Virus record (IMG/VR): IMGVR_UViG_3300046474_000317
Location: 1-29,651 of that record
Source: a virus
DNA length: 29,651 bases
Direction: 5' to 3' (one strand)
Within the stretch, counting starts at the first letter, position 1. Each line of letters starts with the position of its first letter. Below the pieces are notes generated by a model that made no database searches, was not told where the DNA came from, and saw only the letters and a list, made by a program, of their open reading frames with translations. The position numbers and the translations under genes were made by a program. Shown in pieces: positions 21,727-28,927 of the stretch.

Positions 21727-23529
21727 ATGTCGACAGCTGCTGAATACAGGGAGCAGCTAAAAGCGCTGCTTCCACCTGGACAGGCATTCCCCCGCGACCC
21801 TGGTACCACACTGCATGATCTTCTTGATGGGATGTCGATCGAGCTTGCGCGTGTCGATGATCGGGCCAGTGCACTACCGCAAGAGGTGAATCCGAATACG
21901 ACCCTGGAGTTGCTCCCTGACTGGGAGCGTGTGGCAGGTCTTCCCGACAAATGTGCGGGCACCCTTGAGGAAACGTTGCAGGGGCGGCGCAACGCGTTGC
22001 TGGCAAAACTTACCAGCACCGGCGGCCAATCGGCGGATTACTTCATTCAGCTTGCAGCATCCCTTGGATACGCCGTGACTATCGAAGTGTTCCGCCCATT
22101 TCGCGCGGGCAGATCCGCCGCAGGCGATGTATTGAGCAACGGCGATTGGGCCTTCGCCTGGCGCATTCACGCTCCGGATGTGACGGTGATTCCCTTTCGG
22201 GCCGGCCTGTCTGTGGCCGGTGAGCGTCTGCGTGTTTGGGGCAGCGACACGCTCGAGTGCAAGATCCGCCAGCTGGCGCCGGCGCATACCATCCCGATTT
22301 TCGCCTATGGCGATGCCACGCTCGACCTCAACTTCGTGCTGGACACCTATCGGTCAGGCGCGAATAACACGACTTTCGCTGGCCTAATCACGTTCACGCG
22401 TAGCAGCACGGGCACCTACTTTGATGCGGCTGGGGTGCTGCAGATGGCCGCCATCAATGGGCCTCGGTTTGATCACCACCCGGTCACCAAGGCGCCGCTT
22501 GGGCTGCTGATCGAGGGGGCGAGTACCAACCTGCTCAATTACAGCGCGCAGCTTGATAACGCGGCTTGGGGAAAAGTAGGTTCGACAGTAAGTGCTGACG
22601 CGATAACGTCACCGGACGGCTCGTTATCTGGCGATATGGTCGTAGAGTCGGTGACGTTAAACAATCACCACGTACAGATGCCAGCTACGTTCGTGGCGGG
22701 GGATACTTACGCAATCAGCATGTTTGCAAAGGCAGGATCGCGCTCTGTATTGCAAATAACTGTGGGCAGTGCAGCATTCCCTACGCTACCTACCGCAAAT
22801 TTTGATTTGTCGAGCGGGACTGTTTCTGTTGTGTCTGGCGGGGCTGTTGCTGCAATAACCAACCTAGGTGGCGGTTGGTACCGTTGCTCTATATCAGCCG
22901 TTGCGGGGATTTCGGCCTCGACCGTGGCAACATTCATGATGCAAATTTCTCCTACCGCGGGAAGGTACGCTTCGTACACCGGAGATGGCGTATCTGGGCT
23001 TTATATGTGGGGTGCCCAACTCGAAGGTGGTCAGCTATCCAGCTATATCCCCACCACCTCTGCCGCTGTAACTCGAGCTGCCGATGTTGCCGCGGTGAAC
23101 ACGCTGACGCCGTGGTTCAGCCCCGCACGCGGCACCCTCTATGCAGAGGCGACGAACCTTGGTACGTCCGGATCTACCATTGCTCAAATAGGTACTCTTG
23201 CTGATCGCAACTATGTAGCCGTGGCCCCCGTGGGATTACCTGGCACAGGTGGCGGCACTGTTGTTGGTGGCGTTGGTCAGGCAGGTTTGCAAGCAGCACT
23301 AGGTGCTCAATGGCAAAAGGTTGCTTATGCCTATTCCACGAATGACTTCGCCTGCGCTGTAAATGGAGCTTTGACAGGTGCTGATGCTTCTGGGGCCCTA
23401 CCTACACCATCATCAATGTTGCTCGGCAGTTATGCAGCCGGGGGAATAACCAACTGCTACATCCGCCAGATCACCTACTCACCGAAACGGCTCAGCAACG
23501 AGCGCCTGCAGGCCATGACTGCGCCTTGA
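21727..23529 (+). CDS. Mu gp48-like baseplate protein with a long adhesin extension
   Basis: The first 200 residues are a gp48/DUF2313 baseplate protein (YREQLKALLPPGQAFPRD, ELLPDWERVAGLPDKC, RRNALLAKLTSTGGQSADYFIQLAASLGY). Mu-type gp48 proteins stop near this length, but here the frame continues to 600 residues. The extension begins with ITFTRSSTGTYFDAAGVLQM and GPRFDHHPVTKAPLGLLIEG, a motif seen in many phage tail and head-fibre proteins. It is followed by a beta-sandwich-like domain and a second one with a YSPKRLSNERLQAM ending typical of lectin-like folds. This suggests glycan binding. A near-ideal TAGGAGG lies in front of ATG 21727. DNA from about 22560 is less GC-rich than before. Confidence 0.88.
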   Translation: MSTAAEYREQLKALLPPGQAFPRDPGTTLHDLLDGMSIELARVDDRASALPQEVNPNTTLELLPDWERVAGLPDKCAGTLEETLQGRRNALLAKLTSTGGQSADYFIQLAASLGYAVTIEVFRPFRAGRSAAGDVLSNGDWAFAWRIHAPDVTVIPFRAGLSVAGERLRVWGSDTLECKIRQLAPAHTIPIFAYGDATLDLNFVLDTYRSGANNTTFAGLITFTRSSTGTYFDAAGVLQMAAINGPRFDHHPVTKAPLGLLIEGASTNLLNYSAQLDNAAWGKVGSTVSADAITSPDGSLSGDMVVESVTLNNHHVQMPATFVAGDTYAISMFAKAGSRSVLQITVGSAAFPTLPTANFDLSSGTVSVVSGGAVAAITNLGGGWYRCSISAVAGISASTVATFMMQISPTAGRYASYTGDGVSGLYMWGAQLEGGQLSSYIPTTSAAVTRAADVAAVNTLTPWFSPARGTLYAEATNLGTSGSTIAQIGTLADRNYVAVAPVGLPGTGGGTVVGGVGQAGLQAALGAQWQKVAYAYSTNDFACAVNGALTGADASGALPTPSSMLLGSYAAGGITNCYIRQITYSPKRLSNERLQAMTAP

Positions 23530-23551
23530 TCATCCACTACGGAGAATAAGC

Positions 23552-24412
23552 ATGCATCGTATCGACGGCCCAGGGGCCACGGTAGATAAAAAGTTCACAG
23601 AGGGTGACCCCGCTGGAGGGGTGCAAGCCACGGTCGTGACGGACGATTGGCTGAATGACATTCAAGAAAACCTTATGAGGGTTCTGGTGGCGGCCGGTAT
23701 CACGCCTGTCAAAGGCCGCGATCAAGACCTGCTCGACGCCCTGCTAGGGGTGAAGAACATCGCCCGCTTTACTGCGAGCGGCAGCTTTACCGTGCCTGCG
23801 GGGGTTACGCGTATTTGGGCTTCCGGTTGCGCTGGCGGTTCCGGTGGCGGTGGCGGAGGAGGGGCCACCAATAGTGCGGGGACAGGCGCTGGTGGCGCTG
23901 GTGGATCTGCTGGTCAATCTATTATTAGGTCCCCGTTCACTGTAACGCCGGGACAGATCATCGCAATTACAATTGGCGCTGGTGGCACTGCAGGAACGCA
24001 AGGCCTCCCTGCAACGCCAGGAGGGAGCGGTGGTGCGGGCGGTAATAGTGTCATCGGCTCGCTTGTCACTCTTTCCGGTGCACAATCCAGCGCGGGCGGC
24101 CTTAGCTGGACTGGCGCAGGGACTCCCGCAGGCGGGATCACAAGCACTGGCTATCCTTCGGGCAGTAGTGGGTCTGATGGTGCTGCTGCGCTCTCAATTG
24201 GAGTTGGTAGCGGTGGTGCAGGGGCTTCGTCTCCATTCGGCGGCGGCGGCGGTTCCGGTCGCTCAGGAGCCTCGGGCGTATCTGGGGCGCCAGCTGTTGG
24301 TTTCGGCGGTGGCGGTGGTGGCGGTGGTGGAAGTTACGGCTCTGGCGCTGGCGGATCAAATGGCGGCGGTGGTGGTGTGGGTGCTCCAGGTATTGTTATT
24401 TTTGAATGGTGA
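23552..24412 (+). CDS. Glycine-rich tail fibre / adhesin
   Basis: The first 70 residues ([43 protein letters not shown]) are a conserved attachment region seen in Pseudomonas phage tail fibres. Residues 70-286 are about one third glycine, in runs such as [10 protein letters not shown] and [14 protein letters not shown], separated by short variable loops and ending [10 protein letters not shown]. This resembles the polyglycine-helix tip adhesins known from T-even-like phages such as S16 gp38, where loops contact the receptor. GGAG lies 8 bases before ATG 23552. The gene follows the baseplate genes and precedes the fibre chaperone. Confidence 0.82.
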   Translation: MHRIDGPGATVDKKFTEGDPAGGVQATVVTDDWLNDIQENLMRVLVAAGITPVKGRDQDLLDALLGVKNIARFTASGSFTVPAGVTRIWASGCAGGSGGGGGGGATNSAGTGAGGAGGSAGQSIIRSPFTVTPGQIIAITIGAGGTAGTQGLPATPGGSGGAGGNSVIGSLVTLSGAQSSAGGLSWTGAGTPAGGITSTGYPSGSSGSDGAAALSIGVGSGGAGASSPFGGGGGSGRSGASGVSGAPAVGFGGGGGGGGGSYGSGAGGSNGGGGGVGAPGIVIFEW

Positions 24413-24417
24413 TCAAT

Positions 24418-24813
24418 ATGAATTACGCAGTCATAAACGAAGAAACCGGGCTCGTGGAGAATGTAATTTTGTGGGATGGCGAGACTGAATGGGCGCCCTC
24501 GGAAGGGCTTGCCGCTATCCAGTCTAATATCGCGCAGATCGGCTGGACTTACGGCAATGGTGAGTTCGTTGCGCCGGAGCCTCCTGCGCCAATACCGCCA
24601 ACACCCGAGGAAGTCCTCGCTACCAACGCCGCCAAGCGAGATGCACTATTGGCACAGGCGACTCTGGCCATCGCTCCATTGCAGGATGCGGTTGATCTGG
24701 AGAACGCGACGTCTGATGAGGTTGCGCTGCTCAAGAAGTGGAAGCAGTACCGGGTCGCCGTGAATCGCGTCGACCTCACTCAAGACAGTCCGGTCTGGCC
24801 GACGCAGCCCTGA
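24418..24813 (+). CDS. Tail fibre assembly chaperone
   Basis: The 131-residue protein belongs to the phage tail fibre assembly family. It begins [21 protein letters not shown] and has a Pro-rich linker ([14 protein letters not shown]), then a helical part with [17 protein letters not shown] and the typical ending [26 protein letters not shown]. Such proteins help fibres fold and trimerise. ATG 24418 was preferred, after the fibre stop at 24412; ATG 24406 overlaps the stop and would add four residues. No clear Shine-Dalgarno sequence precedes either, so translation is probably coupled to the fibre gene. Confidence 0.88.
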   Translation: MNYAVINEETGLVENVILWDGETEWAPSEGLAAIQSNIAQIGWTYGNGEFVAPEPPAPIPPTPEEVLATNAAKRDALLAQATLAIAPLQDAVDLENATSDEVALLKKWKQYRVAVNRVDLTQDSPVWPTQP

Positions 24814-24819
24814 TCCGAA

Positions 24820-25926
24820 TTACTGCACGGGGAGTCCCTTCATTTCTGAGCGCTTTCGAAACGCCGAACGAATGGCGCGCTGCGCAGGAACTTCAAACAG
24901 CCGGTGACTCGCAAAACTCAACGCGATCAAAATCGCCATAAATAATGCGAGCATCCAAGAATTATAAAAAATGTCTCGGTCATAACCTAGATGGTCAACT
25001 GTCATTGCAAAGCATAGTTGCAGAGGGAAGTGCAGCAGATATGACGAATAGCTGATATCGCCAATAGCCGCGAAGGGCTTCATAAAGTTTGTATATTCGA
25101 ATCCTATTGCGGCGAACGTCATAACCGATAGCGGGTAGGCTATCCCCATAAGGAAATAGATGTTCATAGTTGGTGACTGCCAAATATACGCCCAAGCTGC
25201 TATCGTGAACACCAGTGCAGTGAAGGCAATAGATTTCATGCTGACGTACCTGGCCATGTAGTCCAGAACGAAATAGGCAGCACCTCCGCAAAAAAATGTG
25301 AATATGCCGCTACCAAGTTTGTACTGGCTCGGATAAATGTAAGCCCCCAGGGCTATCAGGCAAGGGATCAGTAGGTAGCGCAGGTTGCGGGTCAAGCAGA
25401 CAACGAAGAAGGCGCCATAAAGCAGGGCTTCTACCGACACGGACCAGACCGGCGCGTTGAATGACCAGCCCTTCTCAAAGCCCCAAGCAGGCATCAGGAA
25501 GAGGTTCAGGACGGCATGATAGAGGTCATTCGTTTGGTACACAAAAAACGAGTCATGATGACGAGTGAACAGATACTGGAGCAATGCCACCATTAAGAAC
25601 GTTGCTATATGAAGTGGGTACAGTCGACTAACTCGGTCAATGAAAAAACGAGATGGTGTAATGGTGCGGGCAGCAATTTGTTTAGAGAAAAGCCAGGTAA
25701 ACACAAAGCCGGATATGCAAAAGAAAAGCTCAACAGCAAGCGAGCCATGCATATAGAAAAATGAAAGCGCACTGAATACTGGTTGCTTCCAAATTGTGAA
25801 GTTATGTGGTTGGCCACCCACATAAAAAAAGTGTTGCCAGTGCCAGAATACGACCGACAGTGCGGCCACTCCACGTAGTACGTCAAGTGAGTAAATTCTA
25901 TCCGCCGCAACGGGTTGTTTGCTCAT
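24820..25926 (-). CDS. Acyltransferase-3 family membrane O-acyltransferase (probable lysogenic conversion gene)
   Basis: The 368-residue protein has about ten membrane helices and acyltransferase-3 landmarks. These are IYSLDVLRGVAALSVVFWH (R18 and H29 of the active-site helices), GSLAVELFFCISGFVFTW, and RVSRLYPLH. Phage-encoded members often add acetyl groups to O-antigen or other surface sugars, changing serotype and blocking superinfection. The actual substrate here is unknown. The gene runs against the late operon, starts at ATG 25926 with a weak GGA signal, and its DNA is much less GC-rich than the tail genes. It stops 7 bases from the chaperone stop with no strong terminator between. It is flanked on its upstream side by an endolysin remnant. 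Confidence 0.88.
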   Translation of the reverse strand: MSKQPVAADRIYSLDVLRGVAALSVVFWHWQHFFYVGGQPHNFTIWKQPVFSALSFFYMHGSLAVELFFCISGFVFTWLFSKQIAARTITPSRFFIDRVSRLYPLHIATFLMVALLQYLFTRHHDSFFVYQTNDLYHAVLNLFLMPAWGFEKGWSFNAPVWSVSVEALLYGAFFVVCLTRNLRYLLIPCLIALGAYIYPSQYKLGSGIFTFFCGGAAYFVLDYMARYVSMKSIAFTALVFTIAAWAYIWQSPTMNIYFLMGIAYPLSVMTFAAIGFEYTNFMKPFAAIGDISYSSYLLHFPLQLCFAMTVDHLGYDRDIFYNSWMLALFMAILIALSFASHRLFEVPAQRAIRSAFRKRSEMKGLPVQ

Positions 25927-26017
25927 TTTTATCCAAACTTAAATTTATTCATATTGGTGCGATCCCGCATTCTACCGAAGGCAGTGGAATCGCGGGATAT
26001 TTCCTGTGGCGGCGCCC

Positions 26018-26160
26018 ATGCCCATTACCCAGCAGCAACTGCTGTAGATCCTCCCGATCGCCGGCAAACAAGCCCGCGTTTTTGCGCCTGCGCTGAACCT
26101 TGCCATGGATGGCTACCCGCTAACCAAGTGCACAGGCAGCGCTAGCCAGGGTCATGCCAG
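26018..26160 (+). pseudogene. Decayed duplicate of the endolysin 5' end
   Basis: From ATG 26018 about 100 bases align with the start of the intact endolysin gene at 26716, with about 12 differences counted by eye. The copy reads MPITQQQLL, then has TAG in place of a CAG codon as codon 10, followed by ILPIAGKQARVFAPALNLAMDG in the same frame. Similarity fades after about 26120 and is lost near 26160. No ribosome-binding site precedes it, while the intact gene has GGAGAG. It cannot encode a lysin. It marks an old rearrangement at the edge of the acyltransferase insert. Confidence 0.85.
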
Positions 26161-26192
26161 CGTTCTTTCTGCACCAAACAAAAATCTCAACG

Positions 26193-26528
26193 CTAATAGG
26201 CATGCTCCTTTGCCGCCTCTTCCTTGGCAAGGGTCTCTATCTCGGCAATTGTTAGGGCGGAGATAGGTGTGCCTGGGGAAATCCATATCTGAGTAGCGGT
26301 ACCGGTGGATGCTTTCCTCAAAGCTACAAGCAAGCGCCCGTCAGCTGAAATCCCAATGCTAGTAATGCTGAATGACATCTCGTCCCCCCAGATCATAAAC
26401 GCGCCGAAATTGGCGCAATCACAGCCCATAGGCTCGCACGCAGAGTACTGGAAACTCATTGCAGGCAGAAGGCTACTATTAAGAAGGCAAGAATAGTTAC
26501 TGGGGATTCGTACAGGTGTTGAAATCAA
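26193..26528 (-). CDS. Small minus-strand protein, unknown function
   Basis: The open frame gives up to 111 residues from TTG 26528, or 88 from ATG 26459 (MSFQYSACEP). The latter start looks more natural, but neither has a clear ribosome-binding site. The protein has Cys residues near the start (ACEPMGCDCANFGAF), a beta-rich middle (MSFSITSIGISADGRLLVALRKA, TQIWISP) and a charged C-terminal helix (AEIETLAKEEAAKEHAY). No membrane segment or known motif is visible. It lies in the AT-richer block between the acyltransferase and the endolysin, on the same strand as the former. It may be a second cargo gene or a decaying one. Confidence 0.5.
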   Translation of the reverse strand: MISTPVRIPSNYSCLLNSSLLPAMSFQYSACEPMGCDCANFGAFMIWGDEMSFSITSIGISADGRLLVALRKASTGTATQIWISPGTPISALTIAEIETLAKEEAAKEHAY

Positions 26529-26671
26529 TCAGCAATCCGTCGATGGGGGAAATACTGCATAAAAACTGCTGAAGGTAGTTCCGTAAAGCTTTATCAGTGG
26601 ATGGCTTGGCAGCGGTTTGGGCGGGCGGGCTTGAGGAGCTCACTTAATAACTGCCCTTAATCTTTAATAGT

Positions 26672-26700
26672 TGAAGCCCGCCTCGTTGCGGAATTTTTTT
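26672..26700 (+). terminator. Weak terminator-like hairpin before the endolysin
   Basis: CCGC and GCGG (26678-26681 and 26688-26691) form a short stem with a CTCGTT loop, followed by AATTTTTTT. The left side AAGCCCGC would pair perfectly with GCGGGCTT, but the right arm now reads GCGGAATT, so this may be an eroded terminator. It would act as an attenuator at most. Confidence 0.35.
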
Positions 26701-26715
26701 CGCCTGGAGAGAAGT

Positions 26716-27267
26716 ATGCCGATCACTCAGCAGCAACTGCTGCAGATTCTCCCGAACGCCGGCAAACAAGCCGGCGTTTTTGCGTCTGCGCTGAACCTGG
26801 CCATGGACCGGTACCAGATCAACACCCGGTCGCGCATGGCCGCTTTCATCGCCCAGGTTGGTCATGAGTCGGGTCAGTTCCGTTACGTGCGGGAGCTCGG
26901 CGGTGACCAATATCTGAGCAAGTACGACACCGGCCCGCTGGCCAAGCGGTTGGGCAACACACCCGAGGCTGATGGCGACGGGCAGAAGTACCGCGGGCGC
27001 GGCCTGATCCAGATTACTGGGCGCGACAATTATCTGGCCTGCAGCAAGGCGCTGTTCGGCGATGACCGATTGCTCCGCACGCCTGAACTGATCGAGCGGG
27101 CCGAGTGGGCAGCGAAGTCTGCAGCGTGGTTCTGGAATTCGCGCAACCTCAACGCTCTGTCCGATGCCGGCGACTTCATAGGCATAACCCGGCGCATCAA
27201 CGGCGGCACGAATGGCTTGGCCGAGCGCCAAGCGTTCTACAGCACCGCGTTGAAGGTGCTGGCATGA
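26716..27267 (+). CDS. Endolysin, glycoside hydrolase family 19
   Basis: The 183-residue protein is a compact GH19 (chitinase-fold) lysin that cleaves the glycan strands of peptidoglycan. Likely catalytic acids are E51 (GHESGQF) and E60 (YVRELGG). The family signature YRGRGLIQITGRDNY lies at 92-106, and SAAWFWNSRNLN with ITRRINGGTNGLAERQAFY closes the fold. There is no signal peptide, so it depends on a holin to reach the wall. GGAGAG lies 7 bases before ATG 26716. The gene is about 22 kb from the holin candidates and overlaps the Rz gene by 4 bases. Confidence 0.93.
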   Translation: MPITQQQLLQILPNAGKQAGVFASALNLAMDRYQINTRSRMAAFIAQVGHESGQFRYVRELGGDQYLSKYDTGPLAKRLGNTPEADGDGQKYRGRGLIQITGRDNYLACSKALFGDDRLLRTPELIERAEWAAKSAAWFWNSRNLNALSDAGDFIGITRRINGGTNGLAERQAFYSTALKVLA

Positions 27268-27779
27268 CGTCGATCTGGATGAGGGTTCTTCCTTATATAG
27301 CTGCCGTGCTCGTGGCGGCGGCCGTGCTGTTTGGCGCCTATCACCACGGCGTGACCGTCACGGACGAAAAGTGGCAGTCCGAGTGGAACAACCGCGACAC
27401 TCGGGACGTAAAGGCGAGGGCGCTCAATGAGGCAGCTGCACGCACCAAAGAGCAGGCCTACCATCAATCAATCAACAAGGCGGTACAAGATGGCCGGCGC
27501 ATTATCGATCAAGCGACGGCTGATGCTACCGCCGCTCGCGCTTCTGCTGACAGCCTGCGCGGGGCAGCAGACGCCCTTGCCGCTCAGCTCACAGCCAGTG
27601 AAGCCAGCGGCAATTCCTGCACTGCCGCCGCAAGCAAGGCAGCTGCCCGCGCCACAGTGGTGCTTGCCGACGTGCTCAAGCGCGTTGACCAGCGAGCGGG
27701 TGACTTGGCTGCGATTGCTGACCAAGCCCGAGCCCGGGGACTGACTTGCGAGCAGGCTTATGACGGGCTCGGGCGTTAG
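27264..27779 (+). CDS. Rz: Rz-like inner-membrane spanin
   Basis: The 171-residue protein has an N-terminal signal-anchor (residues 9-27, LPYIAAVLVAAAVLFGAYHHG). A periplasmic domain rich in Ala, Gln and charged residues, probably coiled coil, follows (RALNEAAARTKEQAYHQSINKAVQDGRR). Two Cys residues lie in the C-terminal half. The size, layout, position directly after the endolysin and a nested lipoprotein frame are diagnostic of Rz. With Rz1 it fuses inner and outer membranes in the last step of lysis. The ATG overlaps the endolysin stop; the open frame extends further upstream only inside the endolysin. Confidence 0.9.
   Translation: MTSIWMRVLPYIAAVLVAAAVLFGAYHHGVTVTDEKWQSEWNNRDTRDVKARALNEAAARTKEQAYHQSINKAVQDGRRIIDQATADATAARASADSLRGAADALAAQLTASEASGNSCTAAASKAAARATVVLADVLKRVDQRAGDLAAIADQARARGLTCEQAYDGLGR
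27490..27744 (+). CDS. Rz1: Rz1-like outer-membrane lipoprotein spanin, nested in Rz
   Basis: This 84-residue frame lies wholly inside Rz in the +1 register. It begins MAGALSIKRRLMLPPLALLLTAC, a short basic start and hydrophobic signal ending in an LTAC lipobox, so C23 would be lipidated. The mature part opens with a Pro-rich stretch (QQTPLPLSSQPVKPAAIPALPP) as in lambda Rz1. AAGGCGG lies about 7 bases before ATG 27490. An upstream ATG at 27427 gives a longer frame but would place the signal internally. The lipobox, proline content and nesting together make this call secure. It has 62 residues after processing, in the range of known Rz1 proteins. Confidence 0.88.
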   Translation: MAGALSIKRRLMLPPLALLLTACAGQQTPLPLSSQPVKPAAIPALPPQARQLPAPQWCLPTCSSALTSERVTWLRLLTKPEPGD

Positions 27780-27790
27780 CCGTCCGGATT

Positions 27791-28117
27791 TTATGGGGCA
27801 CGCTTATCCAGCTCCGCCTGCAATTGCCGGCGCAGCGTTTCATTTTGGGACTGGACCAGTCTAAGGCTGCTGAGCTCACGCAATTGCTCAGTCGTTTCCG
27901 CTTCGAGGTTCGCCATCCATACCCGCTTCTTTTGGAGTTCGGCTGACAGCTGGTCGTTCATTTCGACAAGGGTGGAAATGTTTTCCTTCGCAGCTTGCAG
28001 CTGCCGCCTCAACTCCTCGATGTCCACCTCGAGCATATGGGCGTAATGCTTGACGGTTTCCAGCCTGGTCGGACTGTCGAGCCAGTCGCTGGTGTCTTCG
28101 ATTTCGTAGGGGTCCAC
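27791..28117 (-). CDS. LexA-controlled coiled-coil protein, unknown function
   Basis: The 108-residue protein starts at GTG 28117, with AAGGCG about 7 bases upstream. After an acidic start (MDPYEIEDTSDWLDSP), residues 20-108 are almost entirely charged and leucine-rich helix (LEVDIEELRRQLQAAKENISTLVEMNDQLSAELQKK), predicting a coiled coil and self-association. A perfect LexA box lies 18-37 bases before the start, so the gene should be induced by DNA damage together with the prophage. It converges on Rz with 11 bases between them. Function is unknown; its position at the prophage edge and SOS control hint at a role in excision, host take-over or cell division, which is inference. Confidence 0.72.
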   Translation of the reverse strand: MDPYEIEDTSDWLDSPTRLETVKHYAHMLEVDIEELRRQLQAAKENISTLVEMNDQLSAELQKKRVWMANLEAETTEQLRELSSLRLVQSQNETLRRQLQAELDKRAP

Positions 28118-28133
28118 GGTTGCGCCTTACGGA

Positions 28134-28153
28134 TACTGTTTGGATATACAGTA
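28134..28153. promoter_or_regulatory. LexA (SOS) operator
   Basis: TACTGTTTGGATATACAGTA contains CTGT-N8-ACAG (28136-28151) and the outer TA/TA pairs of the extended consensus. It is a near-perfect match to the LexA site of gamma-proteobacteria. It lies just upstream of the GTG start of the minus-strand gene at 28117, where LexA would overlap the promoter. No plus-strand gene begins nearby. Confidence 0.85.
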
Positions 28154-28458
28154 AACGAGGCTTCGGATTTTCGCGAGGGTATTGCGACGAGGCGACTTTG
28201 ATTTGGGGATTTCGAGTGGCAGAACGCCAAAGAGGGCTGGGCCAATTCTTGGGCCAATTTATTGGGGAATGGCGGAGGGCCGCGGGGAATTCCTGAGGCT
28301 GGATCCTAGGATTCAGTGGTCGGAATCCCCGCTCAACCCCGTGTCGACGTCATAATTAAATGTCGCGTCTATCCACTTGCATGGATGCAGCCGGCTCATT
28401 TCAGCCGCTCGCAGGTGGCCTGAACCGGCCATGAGGGGGTATGCCTCTGCGATTCTCG
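28154..28458. other. Non-coding stretch at the right end of the prophage
   Basis: No credible gene is seen in these 305 bases. They hold a directly repeated TGGGCCAATT (28238-28247 and 28250-28259, 12-base period), a GGATCCTAGGATTC near-palindrome around 28301, and an inexact inverted pair GGGGAATTCC (28284) and GGAATCCCC (28322). Short direct repeats of this kind near a phage attachment site can be recombinase arm-binding sites, but there is no direct evidence. Confidence 0.4.
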
Positions 28459-28833
28459 TCACGGTTCGTGCCATTCGGTGACAGTGCGGCTCTTGGCATC
28501 AAAATGCACCCGCCCGCTGTCCGAATCGCCGTAGTGCCAAATCGTAAAGGTGCCGAACGCATCTACTTTCGTAGGGCTACCGAGCAACCTTTCCACCTCT
28601 GCCTCCGATAGCCCCTTTTGAAGCCTTCGCCAGTTAACCTTGTCTGGTGAAATGGAGGGCGCAGCATTTCGCTGGCGTAGTTGATCTTCAAGTGTGGCCA
28701 CACGGCGCTCCAAGATTCGAACGGTTTCCTCAAGTTTATCCATTCGAGATTCGGCGCTCGACTGCGCAAAGACCTGTCCGTTGGAAGTGAAGAGCAAGAC
28801 GGAAAGTGCAAAAAGATAACGATATGCAATCAC
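28459..28833 (-). CDS. Exported coiled-coil protein with BamE/OmlA-like domain
   Basis: The 124-residue protein starts at GTG 28833, behind AGGAG with 6 bases of spacing. Residues 1-23 form a signal peptide (YLFALSVLLFTSNGQVFA, probable cut before Q24). Residues 28-56 are a coiled coil (MDKLEETVRILERRVATLEDQL). The C-terminal part (WRRLQKGLSEAEVERLLGSP, then WHYGDSDSGRVHFD) follows the SmpA/OmlA pattern: a helix with G-L/M-S-E-x-E-V, LLG-x-P, and short strands. There is no lipobox, so it should be periplasmic. The host BamE is a lipoprotein of the outer membrane assembly complex; here the role is unknown. It is probably a cargo gene expressed in the lysogen. Confidence 0.75.
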   Translation of the reverse strand: MIAYRYLFALSVLLFTSNGQVFAQSSAESRMDKLEETVRILERRVATLEDQLRQRNAAPSISPDKVNWRRLQKGLSEAEVERLLGSPTKVDAFGTFTIWHYGDSDSGRVHFDAKSRTVTEWHEP

Positions 28834-28927
28834 ATACTTCTCCTAGTGTGGTTTCTGCGATATCGCATCCCGATGCCTGACGACTATGGCCGAATGTTGC
28901 CGATGGCGAAGGGCAGGTCGATTGCCG

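Noticed and set aside
24240-24390. Repeat array resembling CRISPR or satellite DNA
   Set aside because: The GGC/GGT-rich repetition is low-complexity coding sequence for polyglycine within the fibre gene, without fixed spacers.
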